Assembly (NCBI GenBank): GCA_024516035.1
Contig: CM044955.1
Location: forward strand, 40,890,137 to 40,954,136
Direction of reading: 5' to 3'
DNA: 64,000 nucleotides
Source of the DNA: Bactericera cockerelli
Lineage: Eukaryota > Arthropoda > Insecta > Hemiptera > Triozidae
Of this stretch, positions 11,021 to 25,600 are shown piece by piece. The notes beneath the pieces were generated by a model, which searched no databases, was not told the origin of the DNA, and saw only the letters and a list, made by a program, of their open reading frames with translations. Made by a program: the position numbers and the translations under genes. Numbering within the stretch: position 1 is the stretch's first letter; each line of letters opens with the position of its first letter.

Positions 11021-11452
11021 AGTTTAGGGAGAGAATCTGGAAGTAAATTTTCACGATTGGGAACACTGAATATAAATTTACTCTTTTGCTTCCAACTCAG
11101 GATGTATTAATTTGTTCGCTTATTTAGAGTAAGGTAGTTTGGACAAAGTCCAGAATAAAGCAGACAGGTTGCAAGGAGAGGTAGGTGGTCACGTAGGAAG
11201 AGCAAAATGAACTGTGGTAAATAGAAGGCGTTGTTTCCGTGCCCAGCCGATACTTGGAACTCTTTATTAAATTTAAATTATTTACCGCAATAGTTGGGTA
11301 TCTTCAAAATAATGATATCCGTACGGCTTTATAACTTAAGTCTTATCCACTCAGAATAAACAAGGTCCTTTTTCAAGATTTATCTAAAATTAGACAACAT
11401 TCATAGTAGATCAATTTACTTAAAGGTAGGTAATCGTCCAGAAAGTCTCCTT

Positions 11453-11530
11453 TGACCGGAACTCGAACCTGCAACTTCCGGCTCAAGAGACAGTCCTGTT
11501 TTCTTCAACACGTTCCTTGGTTGAGAATAA
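11453..11530 (-). repeat. Degraded tRNA-derived repeat
   Basis: Reads as a B-box-like GGTTCGAGTTCC with tRNA-like spacing on the minus strand. The acceptor stem is not intact. Confidence 0.35.
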
Positions 11531-13122
11531 GTTCTATGTATTTATTATAATATATAGATAAATATTTTGATTATTTAATATTTTTTCATTGTATTCAATG
11601 GATTAACGAAATATTAAGACTTTCAGTGTAAATTCTACGTACTGTTGGGAGTATGTAATGAAAATTCAGTGCCTCTAATGGTGTCATATGGGAAAGAGAA
11701 AAATACTCGTCCTTTCCACTGTTTGCAATAAACTGCGCCCCCAATGTGACTATTTCTGTTGACATCTATCACACGATATACCCATGGAGGTAAGAAGAGT
11801 CGGAGGGAGTTTCCTACCGTGAAAATTTACGATGCCAGAAACGACATGTCGTTTATTCTCGAAGCACTAAATTTTCACTTTCCTAGTCGTAAAAATGTCT
11901 GCGTGGAAACTGTACACAGATAATGTTATCTATTTTCATTGAAAATAATTCTTTCAAATGGTGATTGCCTCATACAAGAAAAATGATTTACAGTGAATGA
12001 GACATTTTGAAAGGCTAGGTAGGTTCCAATACAGAATATAGAGAAAGGTTATGTTCAATAAAGTATGGATGTATAAATTAAAAAAATAATAGTACATACA
12101 TAATTATATACCTAATAAATGACAGATAATTCAAGGTACTACAATTATTGATTTATACATAGTACAGAATATTTTATAGGTGGACCCCTAAACAGAAATA
12201 CTGATTTAGACTTTTTTTTGAAGCGCCCCTGATCTCGAAAGCTGTAACAATAATAAAGTTGAAATCAGAGGAAAACCCATCATAAGAGAAATAACCAATA
12301 CTGATGTGAAACTTCAAATGGTAAATTGAATAAATAATAGGTAGTAGGTAGGTACATAAAATATATATGAAACAGAAAGTCATACAACTAGATAATAATG
12401 TCGAAATAAATTCTTAAAACTACAAAAAAACATTAGGCAACAATTTCAGTCAAATGATATTTTCACCCATTCAATCCTAATGATAATTATGTCATAAATG
12501 CTATCAACAGGATTAAAAGGGCTATTGTTCGTGGGTGGCAATGTCCACCCTTCATATTCATCGTGCCAAAACAATTTTCTTTCACAGATCATAGAGTCCT
12601 ATTTCAACTATAATTATTTTTAAAGATATTTTCATAACAAATAATTTGTCTTGTCTAGATATCCAGCTAGCATGGCGTGGGGAATCGTACGTTCAGATCC
12701 CACCCAATAAGTTTGTCCTCATATCTTTAAGAATTCGACCACGCTAAAAAAAGCTTGATTAGAGGGACTTATGGTTATATTCGAACAGTGTAAATGGTTT
12801 GATGTAAAATATCAGACATAAATATTCAGAACCTATACCGCTGACGTGTTACCAAAATCGCCAATCGATTGCGTCTTTCAAAATACAAAACTTTGATTGG
12901 TCTGGTAATTGTGAAGCGAAACAATGCATCATCAAAGGACTGGAAAATCCTTTTCATTAACGAGCCTCATTCGTCCGAATTAGAATACACATTTAAATTC
13001 CTTGGAATTGTAGGTCCTCAGGATCACAAGTCTTGCGAGTAGTGGGCGCTTCGTCACGACGAGGCTAGCGGCACCCCTGTATATTTGTTGCCAAGTGCAA
13101 ACGGAGTGTAGTAGGGCCAGGG

Positions 13123-13204
13123 TCATTCGTCCCACAGACACAGCATCTTCTGCTTCACATAGTACGAGAACAGATGGCACTTGCGACATGTTTTGATTCC
13201 ACAC
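13123..13204 (-). CDS. oaf: OAF last coding exon
   Basis: Begins after TAATTTCAG, completing an Arg codon split over the intron. Encodes CGIKTCRKC, YYVKQK and LCLWDE, then TGA (13123-13125). This is the invariant family C-terminus, with four cysteines in 28 residues. Confidence 0.93.
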
Positions 13205-16200
13205 CTGAAATTAGAAAACGTTTCGGGACTAATTTAGTATTGGAGGATAAAAATGTTATGTAGACTTCGGCTGATGGGATGCATACAACGATTGAAGAAA
13301 ATTAGCACATTCCATTGAAATCTCTTTCATCAAGGTTTTGCTGCTAAATTTGGTAATGTCCAACGTGCAGAATTCCTATTGAGAACTACTGATGTGATTT
13401 TCAATATTTAATCAAGAATATACTACTCCTCCTTATGGAATAAATGGAATAGTTCCTCTACAACATTCAATTTCGATCGATTGAATTTAATGTTAGATAG
13501 CTATAATGGAAATAACTCATGCGTTTACAAAAAAGTTTTTCTCACATTAGAATTTAGAATATCCAACGCACGATTTTTTATGAGCCCCAAGGGAGACACA
13601 CATTCCACGTCTCAACTTAGCACCTATTCTCCTAGGCTCAATAAATTTCAACAGCGCCAATTCTTACAGGAGGACCTATGTATTCAAGGTTTGAAAACCC
13701 ATGGATTTTAATCAACGCAACGACTAGATTTGTCAAGAAATTGAAGACAAAAATGACCCTAATCAATATTCTTGAATTGAGGGGTCAATGAAAAGCTTTC
13801 TTCTGGTCATGATGAGTCATTCTCAAGCATCAGTTTCTATGATTTATTTGTAAAGACCGTGATCAAGAGCGAACTTATTTTATTTCAGTTCATACACAAG
13901 ACTGATAGACTCCAATCATCACAGACATCAAACAGAATCGTAATTAGAGAAACGCTCAAACTTAGAAAACCCCACACTACAAAGTATCTTGAAGCGGGTC
14001 TCAAATTTAATCTTACATTTCAAAAGAGAGCAAGTTAGGAGATGAGGAGGTTGTTATTCTTATAGCTTACTTAGTACGAACAAAATATTGACATTGGTGT
14101 AAAGCCGCTTTGAAAGGCAGAAAAGAGAAGAGCAGGCGAAAAAGATGACTACACAGTTACACAGAGATGTGTCACACAGACAAAAAGCCATTAATTTTCG
14201 GTAATTGCATTCCTGGGTCACGGGGCTTTTCATTTTTACAAACCTAAAGCCCGAGCTTAGTGGGATACATATGGCAGGCGAGCGATGTTCTCAGCTTCAC
14301 ATTCCTCAACATCTCTCATTGTACACAGAGCAGGATTGGGGTATTGTAAAGATTTTTTGTTTTGTTATTACAATATCACAAATTATGTTCTTATCCCAAC
14401 ATTAATTGCTAGATGCTTAATATCTTTACACCCATGGATCGTCTATTTGCCTCCTTTCAATATGTATCCTGTATTATGTTTTAACTATCATATTGTCAAA
14501 CCTATGTAAACTATCTCAATTGTGGGATTTTAAATAAATAAATAAATAAATATGTGACCACATAATAAGAAGACTCTGAGGGATAAGTCGTAGAAAAGTC
14601 TTTGAGGATTGATCTCGCCTGGCTTCCATTAAAGAGTCATTCTTGTAATGCTACAAAAGTTCACCTCTGACTCACTAATAAAGGCTCACTCACCTATAGC
14701 TAGTGCCTGCGTCCACTCCCTTGCCCTTACAGTACTTGAGTCCGCAGGGATACCAGTCAATGCAGAGCTCCAGTCTACAGTCACAGGGTGTGTGCAAAGT
14801 GGCGCTCTCCCTACAGGGTGGTCGCGCTTTGTGCGGGAACTTCTTGGTGTTGCTGATCAGTTTGGTCGGGGAGACACCTGCAGCATAAGATAGAATAAAA
14901 GAAATTAGTACCATTTGGGTTTATGTAAAATACTGTTCGCCAGAGGAGCTGGCACATTGAGTTCACAATTTCTCATCCGATTACTGATGTTAAGCAACGT
15001 CCAGAGAGTGATGACTTGGTGACCGTTCTGGTTTCGAATCCATCTAAGTGCAATTGTACATTGTATATCATGGCGATTCATGATGTTCTGCTGGCTATTT
15101 CCGGCCCCACTCAGGCTAGGTGAGGTTAATTTGAGTGTATTTGAAGGTGACGTAAAAACCTATACCATAATAGTAACAAACAAACAGACAGGTAAAAAAA
15201 TATAGAAACAAAATACTACTCGAGATATTTTGACTGTGTAATTGAATCGAAGATAGCATTTGGTATATTGAGCTCAGATCTAAATGACTTGAGTTCTATT
15301 CAAAGAAATTTTTTTGCCGACACCATCATCTACCAAACCATTCAGTTTGACTTTTTATCATACTACAATTTCAAATGAGTACCTACGATCTCAGTAAGAG
15401 AGTTACTTTTTACTTATAGAGAGCATCACCCCAGCAGGGCTGCAAGGAGATGGCTGGTGAGGGAGGTCAAGAACCCTCGACACCTGTAAAGACTCCAGAG
15501 TAGGTAGTACATATAAGTACTTGAATGTAAGAAAGTATTAAATGCCTTGCATTTCCACATGAAAAAATAGAACCAGCACCCCGATATCTACAATTCATTT
15601 TTTGCAGGGTACGTAGCAGTCGTAGCATGTTAAAATCTTTATCCATACACATAGCGACAAACACCAAAGTTGAGTTTCCAGTTCCCTCCACCACTGTGAA
15701 AAGTACCCTATAGCTAAGCCTGGGTTACAGTTTGCACCAACATAATTGTGAGTCATTAATTTCTCTGACAGCGAAATCCTTGGAGACTTAGAAAAATATT
15801 TTTCATAAACGTTCTGCTCTTTCGGAAAACCTACTTCAAAGGCACTTTTTTGTCTTCAGGGAAATCTAAAGTAGCGCGGACACTTCACTCCGTAAAATAA
15901 TAATTATTGTGAAATTTTCATGCCTATCGGGATTTTGAATCAAAGGGATAAAAAACACTGGAAATCGTTACGGTACAAAAGTGTTGGTGCTTTGAGCTAT
16001 TAGTAATTCCAGGTTTTTTTGTCAGGTCAAAGCAAAGAAGAAAATAATATTTGTGGCAGAGTACTTAATGATATTCGTACATACATGTATGTAGGTATGT
16101 ATGTACGTGCTTACTGCCGAGTATTTTAAAAAGGCAACCAGGTCATGTTCCGTTTTTAGAAACCAAGATAAAGCAGACTGCTATAATTTATGATAAAATG

Positions 16201-19200
16201 CTTCATCATTACTTTCAGCCACCTCTTGTTTATCAGTTTTTTTTTTCAAATAAAAAAATCTTGCCCTTTTCTCCTTTGCCTTCACAGCATCGTATTCTGT
16301 CCTTTATAATCCCTTCTTTTTTATGAGCTTTCAGCATTTTCTACGGAAGAAACGTGAGCTTTTCTCTCTCAGGGATGATATCACTATCTTGTGTACCTAT
16401 CTCAGTGCTCGTCTACAGGTATTACTTTTGCTTCTTCTTCCTCGCCTTCAGAGGATGTTTTATATTCCACTATGCACCCAAAGTACACTCTCTAGGTTTC
16501 TAACCTACATAATGTATACTGGCCTCTTGGGACACCCTGGGTAAGACTAAAGGACTACCAGCCAGGCAATCAACAAGATTAGATCTCCTGACTTTTTTTT
16601 TTATTACAAATTCTGTTTAAAAAAAATACATGTTTTTTCACTTGATCAATTTGTCATGTGATAAATAAATCAATGGGAGTATACAATACATACTATGGGA
16701 AATATACTTATTTTTATTCAGAAAAAAAAAAAAAAATAAAAAATACACTGAAAATTATGAACACAATACTTCCTCATGATTGGTTCACATTGTATACGCG
16801 TGGCAATTTTTAGATTTTATACTAAATCACTTGTATCTCCGAAACCGCTTAACGGAAGGGTCCGATATTGAGACAGTCTTTGCCCTGGAACTTGAAATCT
16901 ATCGCGACGACCTATATTTTTTATTATTTAATAACACTAAGGACAAAACAAGCTTTCATTTAATGGACTTCACGCAAATTTGTTTTATATGGTAGAATAC
17001 CGTTTTTCCTAGATTCTATAAAAAAAAAAATGTATCGGCAAGTCGGCAGACCTTATTTTTTAGACTTTTTTGTCCAAAACTTTGGATTTTCTTAAATATC
17101 AAAGCTAAATCAAAATTTATTTAAAAAAATTATAAATGCACTATGTAAAACGTTAAAACGCATATACATAAAATTTCACCAAACACCGGTGTACCGTTCA
17201 CGAGATATCTGTTTAAGTAAAAAGTTAGTGGTCAGGCGCATGGTGTCTATCACCAAGAACCGCTAGTGCGAATTTGATGAATTTAAAATGGCAATCTACA
17301 GAATGTCTCCTATATGTTTACGAAATCCATTCAGTAGTTTCCGTGATTTGCGACTTACAAGGAATATTTTCAACAGACAGACAGACACAAAACCCAAGTT
17401 TCTCAGGAGGTTATGAAACGTCCAGAAATATGAAAAATAAAAAAATAAAATCAAAGGAAAAATATTTTTTTTTTTTACAAAAACAAACACAAAACTTGCG
17501 ATTTCTAATAGAAATTTACTAACAAGAAGTAATAACAAAAACAACTTTGCGGGTATCACAAATAGTCATGTACGTACATTTGTACAAGGAAGAAGGTACT
17601 ATGTTTCAAAAGAAATTTGATCTTTTGAAACGTTCAATACGGTGTTTTTTTTCGTGTTACAGATCCGTTTCTTTTTTCCAAGTATCTTATACCAACGATT
17701 TTTTTTTACTATACATAATATGAGAAAGCATTTTTTATCCAAACCTTTTCTCATTTTTTTGAAAGCCAAGATACCTAGCGAAGCTCATGTTTCTAATTAT
17801 AAATGTAGGATGTATGTATGAGCAAGAAGTGTTCTCTTTCTCCTTATTTATTATGCATCAAACTCGCGTTTTTTATCTCACAATTCTCAACTTTCTTCTT
17901 TCCATATTATTTTCCCAGTAGATATTTTTTTCATACTCTTTTCTCCAAACCTTCAGATACCTTTTTCCACTCTCTCGTTTCCACTTCTATGGCCAACTTC
18001 TACGTAATCTACGTCTTTCTGTATTGTAGGTATACCTACCTACTACCTACTCTTAAATTAATCTCAGCACGTACATACGAGTATATAATATCTTCTTTTC
18101 TTGTAGTCACCGTGGCAGAGTGAGTTAGCGCGCTAGGCGTTGCACGCATGGTGACCTGGGTTCGATTCCCAGCGGGGCAGGAATTTTTCTGCTCTGTAAT
18201 TGGATGTTTGAGGTCCACTCATACGAGTCATACGTCGCGTCGTGAGGAAAAATGAGTAGTTACTTGTATGAGTAACGACCAGTGGCGGCATTACCAGAGT
18301 AAAACCAAAATAATGTAATAGAATAATTCGAAATGTGAAGGAGACTCTTAGTAATGCTGCGCTACCAACAAAAATCGTGAAGAGGCCTTGTGCTTCATTA
18401 CAAATAAAATCATGCATACATATCTTCTTTTCTTCCTTTGACATTTCCATTGGAAACTAAACTCGCGCATTTGCACTTAAAAAAAAAGATGAGTGTTTCA
18501 CAGCCGTTTTTATTTCGTAGCCATCATGTAACAGGAGCTATTGTAGACGCTTGTGGTCTATGTTGTAGCCTATCCATCCCGTAGTATGCCTCTTCTCTGA
18601 TGGGCGAGAAGTGACACTATACTTCCCAATTAGGTGCTGGGTCAACACGAGAGCACCGGAAGGTATCCCTTACAAACAATTGTAACCAAATTAAGAATAT
18701 AAATTTTCGTAGGCATGGGGATCGAACCCGGGACCTTCCGCATGGCAAGCGAGTACTTAACCACTGAGCTATTCGTGCGCTCTTATTTCATTACTTTTCG
18801 TGTTCTGTAGAATAAAATGTTCCATGCGTACACATAAATCTGACAGGATTTACAAAGCGAAAGATAATTTCTCCATTAGTTTTAATTGAAATGACTATCA
18901 TCCGGTTACCATCAGAAAGCATTGTGCTCCGCATGGCCCTGGAATAGAAAGCTTCAGCTTGTTTGTAAGATATCATGGGATGTACAAAGTCCAAACACAG
19001 ACTCATTCATTCACTGATCAATGTACCTCTCTAAAGGAACAACTACAAAAGTTCAATATTAACATGAAGCTTTGCATTTATGGTCTGATATTTTATCTGT
19101 GCCACTGGTCGGTAATCATCACAATGCGATATCAATGCTCGAAGTATATTCTACCACCATAAATGTCAGACCATAAATGCAAAGCTTTATTTAAATATTG

Positions 19201-19658
19201 AGCTTTTGCAGTTGTTTCCTCAGTCTTTTTATTATTATGTGGTCACATAATGGGCATACTCCGCAGACCTACTCAAATCAAATAAATAAAGAAAACTCCA
19301 AGCATGGGGGGGGATTGTTTACTTTACAAGTCTAGCGGCTTAACCTTAACCACTCTATCTCAAGAATAGTAACACCTACGAAGCTAGTTTCTCTCATGGT
19401 TTAGATGTGTATTAATAAATAATAAATTTCATCATAAATTACAAGTATGCATGAGCTATGGGGAAGATCTTTTTCATTCAAAATTCTCTCCCACTTCTTT
19501 TCCCGCTCACTACTTCATTTTAAATTTTCCTCCCCGGAGCTATTTTTTCTGTTCGTTTATCTTTTTTTAATCTCTAATGAGATATTAAAGGAAAACTTCA
19601 TTTCATGTTTCATCATTGAAAATGCAAATTTCTATCAGACGCATCCCGTATCGATCCT

Positions 19659-19689
<31 letters not shown>

Positions 19690-22600
19690 AAGTGGGGTTT
19701 AACGTCGCTTTCAACTGCCATGGTCATATCACGACGGGGGTTTTACCCTCCATTCGCAGGAAACTCACAAACCTGCTACTCACATTGACCTCACCCAGCC
19801 TGAGTGGGGCCGGGAAAAGCCAGCGTCACGAGAATTAGAATTTGAATGGTCACCCATCCAAGTCTTAACCTCGCTGGATGTCGCTTAACTTCGGTGTTCT
19901 GAAGGGAACCGGTGTATTCAACATGCCATCGACGCTGGCTGATCCTAGAGTTTGTTACATAGGCAAAGTGGGGCAGTTGTATGTTTTCCATAAAACAACA
20001 ACCAAGCATTGGTAGACCGGTAGTCAAGGTGCTAATCTCTTAATCCAGGTAGCGCAGAAATACGTTGGCTCAGATCCCTGTCAATGCATGAATTTTATCT
20101 CATTTATTTCAGTATTTGACCACATAATAATAGCGCTCTACGTTCAGAGTAAAAGTAATATACAAACAGTTTCATAAACTGTTGCTGCAATGAGTGGAAA
20201 AATGTTGCAAAATTTCACATTTTTCTTGATATTTTTCTACTTGGGAAATAAAAATTCCAAAAGAAAGAAATGTTTATGAAAAATTATGTAATACTTAAAA
20301 TATTCCTGTGCTAAATACCAATTTATTATTTAGCACTCAACTATACGCATTTTTCAGAAGCCCTCTGCAAATTTCCTCTTACCAAAATGTAGAATCCCTG
20401 ACCCCGTCTTATGAAATCCAAGGATTTGAAAAAAGTCCTGGGATTCTTTCTTCGAATAAAAAAAAAAAAAAAATATAAAATATACTTAAATCTGTACAAA
20501 TTAATGTTATATATTTGAAATCAAATCTTGGAATACTGGAAACAAGTGCATTTTGCGATTCGTACCGTGCCGCACCGAACCGTAGATAAAGTCCAAAAAG
20601 TAAGTGAACTGCAACGCGGTTGCTATCTATTTGCTCATCAGTAGTCACACTAGTCACAGTAATGTCATACTACTTAACTCATACCCATCACTAGTTGGAA
20701 ATAACATAACCAGACCTTCATAATACCAAAACCTAGCTACGATTACAGTTGTAGATAATCATCATGATTGTCTATAATACCCCGGATACCATTGTAAAAT
20801 CTCAACTACGGGAAAGTTTCCATTAAATTTATTTTAATTAAACTGAGCTTTTTTATTTCTGAAGCAAAAAAAAGTTCCAATTTAAAGTTGAATAAAACAT
20901 GAGAGCTTCTCTCGCATATGAAAAGTTTGGCTGGAAGAGGCACCACAGAGCAGAAGAGACTGAAATATGGATGGCGTGGAAATAGTTTCTTTACGACAGG
21001 TATGACAAAGGTCTAAAAGTGGGTAGAAAGTTTACTTTCAGCGGCAAGTGACAAGGTCACTTACTCTTTCTAATGAAGGGCTGGATGCCATTCCTAAAAT
21101 AAAGCTGTCATTCTCATTTACGTATATTTATATAGAGACAATACGGGGTTCCCTCCTTTCCCTGTGTTGGAAAAAGTCGTATGCGCCAATAACCTCTGTT
21201 TAATTCATGAAACTTTCAAATTTTAAAACAAAAGTGACTGTTTTACTATAGGTTTAATGCTGCATTTTTTGCACCCAATTAAAAAAAAAAATTCTGTTTT
21301 ACCACTGGTCGAGTTCAGTCTGAGAAGATTAGAATTTTAAACATGGTTGGACGTGGTGTCATCTACTCTGAAAAACACTTTCAACGACTCCCATGCCACT
21401 CTGTCGACCCAAAAGTTCGCGAGGCGAGAGAAATAGGGTTCCGCTCAACAACGGAACAATTCTCATCACAGCAGCGCCTCACTTGGATTAAATTACCCAC
21501 ATAAGCTTTCCTCCACTCAGCGGGGCACAAGGACGTAAGCTACGCAAGATTAATCTTTTTCCACCACTTTATAGGGTGGAACAAAAAATAGTATCGGTCT
21601 CCTGACTACTCCTGAGATCACGGAGAACGGTCGCTTTGTTGAGAAGACTTAAGCGACCTTGTACATTATAGAAAATATGTATGTGGCTTATACATACCTC
21701 GTGCATGAGTATCTTAATATTCTCTTGCCTTAAGAAAAGTCATAAAACGACAAAAACCCGGTATTCCTCGTTTCAAAACCCGATTATTTTGTGTTAAACA
21801 TCAACTTTGGCCAGGAGTCCCACCCTGTATATTCTCAACATTTTTCATTCCACCGGGGATTACATTTTCAAATACAACGCGCGCTGATGTTCTCATAATG
21901 TGTTGAATAAATGAATATGTTAACTTACTACTACTTCTAGCATTCATGTACATTAAGGTAACGCAATTTTCTCCTCACCAAGCAATATTGAGAAATCGAG
22001 AAATTCCATATTAACAAACATGTATACGTAATAATAAATAATACACGTATGCACGGATAGTACAAGTTCCTCTGCTTAGTTCTCTATAATTAAATTGTGA
22101 AAGCATAATTTAGTTCAGGAAGTTTTCCTAGATTTTGAAAATTTAAAGCCTGACAATCTGACATCCATTACTCCTCTCGTAGGTATACATTTCTGATGAA
22201 ATGCTCACGCGGTTCCAGGGCGATTTTCCTATACTGAGTGGTCATACGACAGGGAGGTTTTAGTTGGTAGATGTTTGGTAAGGAAATTACCAGAAAGTCC
22301 AACATAACCTGGCGAGATCCGAAATGGGTGTACAAAGGTGGATAACCACACTTGCATGTCTATTTTGAGGTATCGTCAGGTAAACATGAGCTTTCCCACC
22401 TTCTTGTATGATTATCAGTATAGTTTTTTTGAAAAATATACGAGTCCAACATAACCTGGCGAGATCCGAAATGGGTGTACAAAGGTGGATAACCACACTT
22501 GCATGTCTATTTTGAGGTATCGTCAGGTAAACATGAGCTTTCCCACCTTCTTGTATGATTATCAGTATAGTTTCTTTGAAAAATATACGTATTATATGTA

Positions 22601-25600
22601 TACGTATTATCTATATCAGGTACCTCAGCACGTAATATTTACATCAGGTACTTGTACATAGAAATCTACGTACCCACGTTTCATTTTTAACGTTCATATA
22701 TTGGAACCGGATTACCTATAATATACAAGAATAGTAAAGTACAGTAGACTAGTTTGACTTTTTGACAGCATTGCGTGTAGAGCAGAATTTTTTTTTCGAA
22801 TTTCAAAAACCGCATTGCCGATTGGCCGATATCCAACCCTCTATACAAAAGTTAGTTCCCCCTAAAAATTCTTTTTCCACACACGATATTTTTAATAGGA
22901 CATATCGGGTTTTTCTGTAGGTAGTACCTATACTTACACGTATATGTACACGTTTTCCATTTTCTCTTTGAGGTTCAATCATGCATGCTCCTATTGTATA
23001 CTAAAATCGAAAATAACTTTTAAGGCTTCGTGTTTATCAAACAATTTTTTTATGCATCCATCAGCGAATTGCATGTTCAAAATAGTTGGATTTCATTCCA
23101 GAGATATTTTTTTTTTTTTTTATATGTACGTACCTAGAGGGAAAAAAATTGCCTGATTGGGAAAAAAATATTGGGTAATAGGATTGACGTAATTCCAAAA
23201 TTGGAAAGTAGATTTGCACAGTAACGCCTACGTCAATTTATTTGGTGAACTAATCTTAGCTATCAAAAACAAAGCTTTCAGGTTGAAAGCTTAAGCTCAT
23301 CATTAGTTTGAAATGCCTTCAAGAGCAGAGTTTCTCTCACATGTCAGAGCTCGGATGGTGTTACTCTTCAACAACTTTAGTTCCATAAGTAAATACTCTG
23401 ATAAGAAAACTTTCTATGGGCAAATACGTTTCTTGCACGTTTACGGGAAGGTGATACATATTACAATAAGTCAATAACAAATGCAAATTATACTTTATTT
23501 GTTCTGCCGATGGATGAAAGACTAAAGAGCCCCTCTTTTTGCTAGTAGTTTAAATAAAGTTTTATACTGGGTCCGCCAAAAAAAGGAGCCACTCGAAATA
23601 TCCAGAGAACGGATTAAAATTTTGAAAAATGCTGATACAGTTGTACCATTATGTATATCGAGGGGGAAACATTTTTTACTGGGTCTTGATTTTTTATCAT
23701 TACCAGGGGCGGCCCCACGGGATTTAACTTTGGAATTTTAAATGGAACCACACTGTTTGTGATACATTTCTGGAAAGTAGTTGACAACAAGAGTCTTTTA
23801 AGACAAGTTTGAAATTTTTAATCAAAACAGGGCCGGTGATATCGTACATTGCATTTCATAGGTTTCAGCAATTTTTTATAACAAATAGAGCTTTCCTGTG
23901 CATCCTAATAATAAAACTAAAATGTTCAAGACGTGTACTTTCAGACAATTGAAAATATATTGCAATTCCTAAGGTACAATATGAAACCGTTTATTTATAC
24001 GATATTAGAAAACGCTAAATTTTATTGTAATGCAAAGTATCAAAAAACAACAAGTGGTTTGGTGGATTTATGCGTTTCAACTATCAATATACATGATGTT
24101 TCTATCAAGAAATATATACGCAAAGAAGTTACGGGTTACGGGAGTAGTTCCAAATGAATGGGTTAAACAATGGAAAATTATAAAAACCCAAGCTATGCCG
24201 ATTTCAAATAAACCTGGAAGGAAAGTTAGTTCGACCATGTCAGGTAATTTACCCATCAATTTTGACAGTATCTCTACAAATTTTCGCTATTTGCTATTGT
24301 TTTTGTACATGTCATCTCAGACAATTGGCAGATTATTTTACGATAAAAAAGAGAATAATACCTACATACATAGTTACAAGTTTTTCAGAAGTAAAAAAGA
24401 ACCTCCTTAAGTGACTTTTAAATTTATGAAACCCAAGTTGCCTTTTTGAAACTCAATCTTCACAATATTTAAGACAATTTAACTCGCAGCACCACAAAAA
24501 TTATCGTCTTATTAAGAGGAAGTGCGTTGTAGTGTTTTTTTCTTTTTTTTTGTCGCAGTAAATGGTTCAGCAAGAACTTAGAATAACAAGAGATAGGGCT
24601 GTACGGATAATTGAGGTCTCCGGAGACCAAGGTAAAGTGGTTGGGTAAAATTTTGTTTTCACTTTAGATTTGCCTTAATTTCCCCACAGAGTAAGAAAGG
24701 GGGTGTATACTTCCCTTAGCAAGGACGGAAAGGAAATTACCGACTAACTGCTTGTGCCATCTGATATCTTATACAGTGGAACTTGTAGAAAAAGAGTTTG
24801 GGTGAGGTTAATGGGTACATCTAGTTTGTGAGTTTCCATAGAATGGAGGGTAAAACCCCCCGTCTCGAATTATCAAGATGTTAAGGGATAAAGGGACGTT
24901 ATAAAAGATAGGATTTTATAATTTTAGGAATATTACATACATCTGTGAACATATTCATACATTTTTTGTCTTTCTTTAAGATTAGAGATCATTGGTCTGG
25001 GAATTCAGCAATGATCATCCTACATTGACCTCAGTCGGCCTCGGTAGGGTCGTGAATAATTCTGGCCTGGGTTCTGCCTCATTAATATTTGTGAAATTTA
25101 TAATCAGAACACAAAATCACAAATTGCGAAATTGGACATAATAAAGTACACCTGATCTTAGCGCCTTCGACTTTCTTCAGTATTGTGTTCAGTCTGACAA
25201 AATTGTTCAGGCGAGGCGGTCGTGTACTGTCTTATGGATATGTAAAATTTCCAGAAAATAAGTAATAGGTACATAGAGATCTTTGGTCTTACCTGGATGC
25301 CTTTCATTATAAATTTAATATAATTTCATCATTTGGCTTCTATAGATAGATTCATATTGTAAGTCACATAAAAAAGAATTGAAATCAAAAACGAACACAA
25401 TACTTCTGATTTTATTAGAAATTATTTGGAAATAATAGATGTAAACAAACTTTTCAACTAGGATCACATAAAGCCACAGCACCGCACACACACCCAGTAG
25501 AAACAGCGTTTTGAATGTCATAAATCAGAACTAGAGTAGCATAAATATAATTTCCATAATGTACAAGGTAAAGGTCCCATGGAACAAAGGGACAACCATA

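Larger units (their letters stand above)
9184..13122. other. Convergent intergenic region between esterase and OAF
   Basis: Holds both 3' UTRs, whose ends cannot be fixed. It contains a short Helitron, a 5S-SINE tail, an A30 run (10990-11019) and a degraded tRNA-like repeat. Two fragments around 10103-10181 and 12513-12600 share a GG-x(5)-[FY]SSCQ reading frame but cannot be assigned to a gene. Confidence 0.6.

Noticed and set aside
14648..14893. + strand frames opposite the OAF cysteine-rich exon
   Set aside because: The antisense reading matches a conserved protein exon with correct splice sites; these are shadows.
18107..18182. Possible functional tRNA gene
   Set aside because: The cloverleaf does not close, and the sequence continues into a repeated SINE body with target duplications.
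23933..24410. Two overlapping + strand frames (75 and 126 codons)
   Set aside because: No motif, no supporting splice sites, AT-rich codons, and the frames overlap out of register. Chance or an old pseudogene cannot be separated.
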